From Aurantimonas sp. HBX-1 (GTDB taxonomy: Bacteria; Pseudomonadota; Alphaproteobacteria; Rhizobiales; Rhizobiaceae), in assembly GCF_021391535.1 (NCBI RefSeq), contig NZ_CP090066.1, positions 695,501 through 759,500 on the forward strand: a DNA stretch of 64,000 nucleotides, given 5' to 3'. This document shows positions 61,767-64,000 of this stretch, one piece after another (position 1 is the first letter of the stretch; each line of letters starts with the position of its first letter). The notes under the pieces are model-generated. The model did no database searches. It was not told the DNA's origin and saw only the letters and a program-made list of their open reading frames with translations. A program made the position numbers and the translations under genes.

Positions 61767-64000
61767 TTATTCGAGGGCGGCGGCGATCATCGCGTCCTCG
61801 GCCGCCTGCGCCAGCAGTTCGTCGCGCGCCTCGCCGACGACCCGCTCGCGGCCGATCTCCAGCATCACCGGCACGGCGAGCGGCGAGACCTGGTCGAGGT
61901 CCTTGTGGACGATGTGGTGCTTGATGCGGCCGAGCAGGTCGGCGACCCGGGCGACGTCGAGCAGGCCGGTGGCGGCGTCCGCCCAGGTCGCGCGCATCAA
62001 TATGTGGTCCGGCTCGTGGCTGCGCAGCACGTCGTAGATCAGGTCGGCCGAGACGGTCACCTGCCGGCCGGTCTTCTCCTGGCCCGGATGGCGCTTCTCG
62101 ATCAGCCCGGAGATCACCGCGCACTGGCGGAAGGTGCGCTTGAGCAGCCAGGAATCGGCCATCCACTCCTCGAGGTCGTCGCCCAGCATGTCCTCGTCGA
62201 ACAGATCGTCGAGCGACAGGCGCCCGTCGGCGATCATCGCGCCCATCGGGCCGCGCCCCCAGATCGAGATGGCGTAGTCGGTGGCGACGAAGCCGAGCGG
62301 CTTGGCCCGCGCCTTCTCCAGCCGCCGGGTCAGCAGCATGCCGAGCGTCTGGTGGGCGAGCCGGCCCTCGAACGGGTAGAGCACCATGTGGTGCATGCGG
62401 CCGTTCGGAAAGGTCTCGACCAGGAGCTCGCCCGGGCCGGGAATCAGCGACTTGCGCTGCTGGATCTCCAGCCAGTGGGAAACCTGCTCCGGCAGCGCCT
62501 GCCAGCGGGCGGGATCGGCCAGCATGGCCCGCACCTGCGCCGCCAGATAGGTGGTCAGCGGGAACTTGCCGCCGGCATAGGCGGGGATCTTCGGATCCTC
62601 GTCCACCGCCTTGGAGACCAGGCACTGGTTCTCGAACAGCGTCTCGAAGCGCAGCACCCGGCCGGCGAAGGTGAAGGTGTCGCCCGGCGACAGCGCCTCG
62701 ACGAAGCCCTCCTCGATCTTGCCGAGGATCGGCCCGCCGCGGGCGATGGCGCTCTTGGAGCGGCCGCGGATCAGCCGCACCTGCAGCATCGGCGCCTCGA
62801 GGATCGTGCCGGCGTTCATCCGGTACTGCTGGGCGATGCGCGGATGAGCGATCCGCCAGGTGCCGTCCTCGGTCAACCTGATCTTGGCGTAGCGCTCGTA
62901 GACCCGCAGCGCGTAGCCGCCGGTGGCGACGAAATCGATCACCCGGTCGAACGTCTCGCGATCGAGATCGCGATAGGGCGCCGCCGAGATCACCTCGGCA
63001 AAGAGATCGTCGGCGCGGAACGGCTCGGCGACCGCCATGCCGAGGACATGCTGGGCGAGCACGTCCAACGCCCCGTCGCGCAGCGGCGGCGTGTCCTGGG
63101 CGCCCAGATAGTTCGCATCGAGCGCCGCCTGGCACTCCATCACCTCGAAGCGGTTGGCGGGCACCAGGATCGCCTTGGAGGGCTCGTCCATCCGGTGGTT
63201 CGAGCGGCCGATGCGCTGGGCGAGGCGCGAGGCGCCCTTCGGCGCGCCCACATGCACGACGAGGTCGACGTCGCCCCAGTCGATGCCGAGATCGAGCGTC
63301 GAGGTGGCGACGACGGCGCGCAGCCGGTTGTCGGCCATCGCCGCCTCCACCTTGCGGCGCCGGGCGACGTCCAGCGAGCCGTGGTGCAGCGCGATCGGCA
63401 GCGTCTCCTCGTTGATCCGCCACAGCTCCTGGAACAGGAGTTCCGCCTGCCAGCGCGTGTTGACGAACAGCAGCGTCGTCTTGTGCGCCTTGATCGCCGC
63501 ATAGATCTCCGGCATCGCGTAGAGCGCGGTGTGGCCGCGCCACGGCACCCGCTCCTGCGACGTCAGGATGCTGATATCGGGCCTCGCGCCGCCGGAAACG
63601 GTGATCAGGTCCGACAGCGGCGAGGCGTTGCGCCCCTGCGGCACCAGCCATTGCCGCAAATCGTCGGGCTCGGCCACCGTCGCCGACAGGCCGATCGTCT
63701 GGATCTCCGGCTGCAGCGCGCGCAGCCGGGCGAGACCCAGCGACAGGAGATGGCCGCGCTTCGACGTCACCAGCGAATGCAGCTCGTCGAAGATCACGTA
63801 TCTGAGGTCGGAGAAGAACTGCCGCGCGTCCTTGCCGGCGATCAGCAGCGCCAGCTGTTCGGGCGTCGTCAGCAGGATGTCCGGGGGTTTGAGCTTCTGG
63901 CGCTGACGGCGAACCTGCGAGGTGTCGCCGGTACGCGTCTCCATGGTGAGCTTCAGCCCGATCTCGGCGACCGGCTTCTCGAGGTTCCGGGCGATGTCGG
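61767..64000 (-). CDS. ligase-associated DEXH-box helicase (Lhr-like), partial
   Basis: At least 744 residues; the gene runs past the right edge, so its start is outside the window and the frame is open to 64000. Helicase motifs visible: ILLTTPEQLALL, the DEXH motif in VIFDELHSLV, GLSATVAEPDDL (motif III), TLLFVNTRWQAE (IV), VVATSTLDLGIDWGDVD (V), and RIGRSNHRMDEP (VI). A long C-terminal region follows, typical of the Lhr subfamily associated with DNA ligase. It unwinds DNA or RNA in repair, and with PdeM, a ligase and an exonuclease forms the system; ligase and exonuclease are not seen in this window. Ends in GAGG region near 61767. Confidence 0.92.
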   Translation of the reverse strand, partial: DIARNLEKPVAEIGLKLTMETRTGDTSQVRRQRQKLKPPDILLTTPEQLALLIAGKDARQFFSDLRYVIFDELHSLVTSKRGHLLSLGLARLRALQPEIQTIGLSATVAEPDDLRQWLVPQGRNASPLSDLITVSGGARPDISILTSQERVPWRGHTALYAMPEIYAAIKAHKTTLLFVNTRWQAELLFQELWRINEETLPIALHHGSLDVARRRKVEAAMADNRLRAVVATSTLDLGIDWGDVDLVVHVGAPKGASRLAQRIGRSNHRMDEPSKAILVPANRFEVMECQAALDANYLGAQDTPPLRDGALDVLAQHVLGMAVAEPFRADDLFAEVISAAPYRDLDRETFDRVIDFVATGGYALRVYERYAKIRLTEDGTWRIAHPRIAQQYRMNAGTILEAPMLQVRLIRGRSKSAIARGGPILGKIEEGFVEALSPGDTFTFAGRVLRFETLFENQCLVSKAVDEDPKIPAYAGGKFPLTTYLAAQVRAMLADPARWQALPEQVSHWLEIQQRKSLIPGPGELLVETFPNGRMHHMVLYPFEGRLAHQTLGMLLTRRLEKARAKPLGFVATDYAISIWGRGPMGAMIADGRLSLDDLFDEDMLGDDLEEWMADSWLLKRTFRQCAVISGLIEKRHPGQEKTGRQVTVSADLIYDVLRSHEPDHILMRATWADAATGLLDVARVADLLGRIKHHIVHKDLDQVSPLAVPVMLEIGRERVVGEARDELLAQAAEDAMIAAALE

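Overview
The window is a chromosomal stretch of a GC-rich alphaproteobacterium, most likely of the order Hyphomicrobiales (Rhizobiales). The evidence is the gene content: a PodJ-like polar organiser, a class I lysyl-tRNA synthetase, the ligase-associated PdeM and DEXH helicase pair, a fatty-acid oxidation set with a MerR regulator, the TauE-like/TIGR02186 pair, a SleB-type cell wall hydrolase and NnrU. No species can be named from the sequence alone. There is no rRNA, CRISPR array, prophage or plasmid backbone; one tRNA, tRNA-Gly(CCC), is present.

Layout. Positions 1-5382 hold an RND efflux pump (adaptor tail and permease) joined by start/stop overlaps to a response regulator and a histidine kinase. 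Positions 5519-7107 carry a methyltransferase-like membrane protein and a MipA/OmpV outer-membrane protein. Positions 7108-10231 are an accessory island: debris of an IS256-type and an IS3-type transposase, a Tat-exported amidohydrolase, and an AT-richer gap. Positions 10232-18449 carry a three-module glycosyltransferase, an exported helical protein, a divergent beta-propeller/HTH versus DUF899 module, and a UDP-glucuronate epimerase-like gene. Positions 18512-26568 are mainly housekeeping: an I78-like lipoprotein, a betaine-type binding protein, GNAT, MAPEG, NnrU, a YfgM-like protein, Der, a cell wall hydrolase, KDPG aldolase and the tRNA.

Positions 26658-32243 form a stress and redox region. 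A three-domain fusion (phosphoribosyltransferase, alpha/beta hydrolase, erythromycin esterase) lies behind a host-attachment-like gene that has an FNR/FixK-type box upstream. An azoreductase/LysR pair and a GreA/GreB-type factor follow. Positions 32433-34813 hold three uncharacterised genes, two with Ig-like or glycine-rich membrane architecture. Positions 34847-43842 contain a GT2 synthase with a possible MshEN-like N-terminus, a binding protein, TerB, LysK, an S24 repressor-like regulator overlapping a membrane-anchored nuclease-like gene, a YihY protein and an SH3 protein.

Positions 44084-51122 are the beta-oxidation block: FadB-type multifunctional enzyme, thiolase, acyl-CoA dehydrogenase and a MerR regulator, with a perfect palindrome between the dehydrogenase and the regulator. 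An EAL phosphodiesterase is inserted in the block. Positions 51405-57512 run podJ-like, TauE/SafE, TIGR02186 and DUF3429. Positions 57519-64000 carry PdeM and the ligase-associated helicase (cut by the window end), separated by a transglutaminase and a compact ECF sigma / anti-sigma / periplasmic sensor operon with an EF-hand gene upstream.

All family names come from reading motifs by eye; no database search was run.
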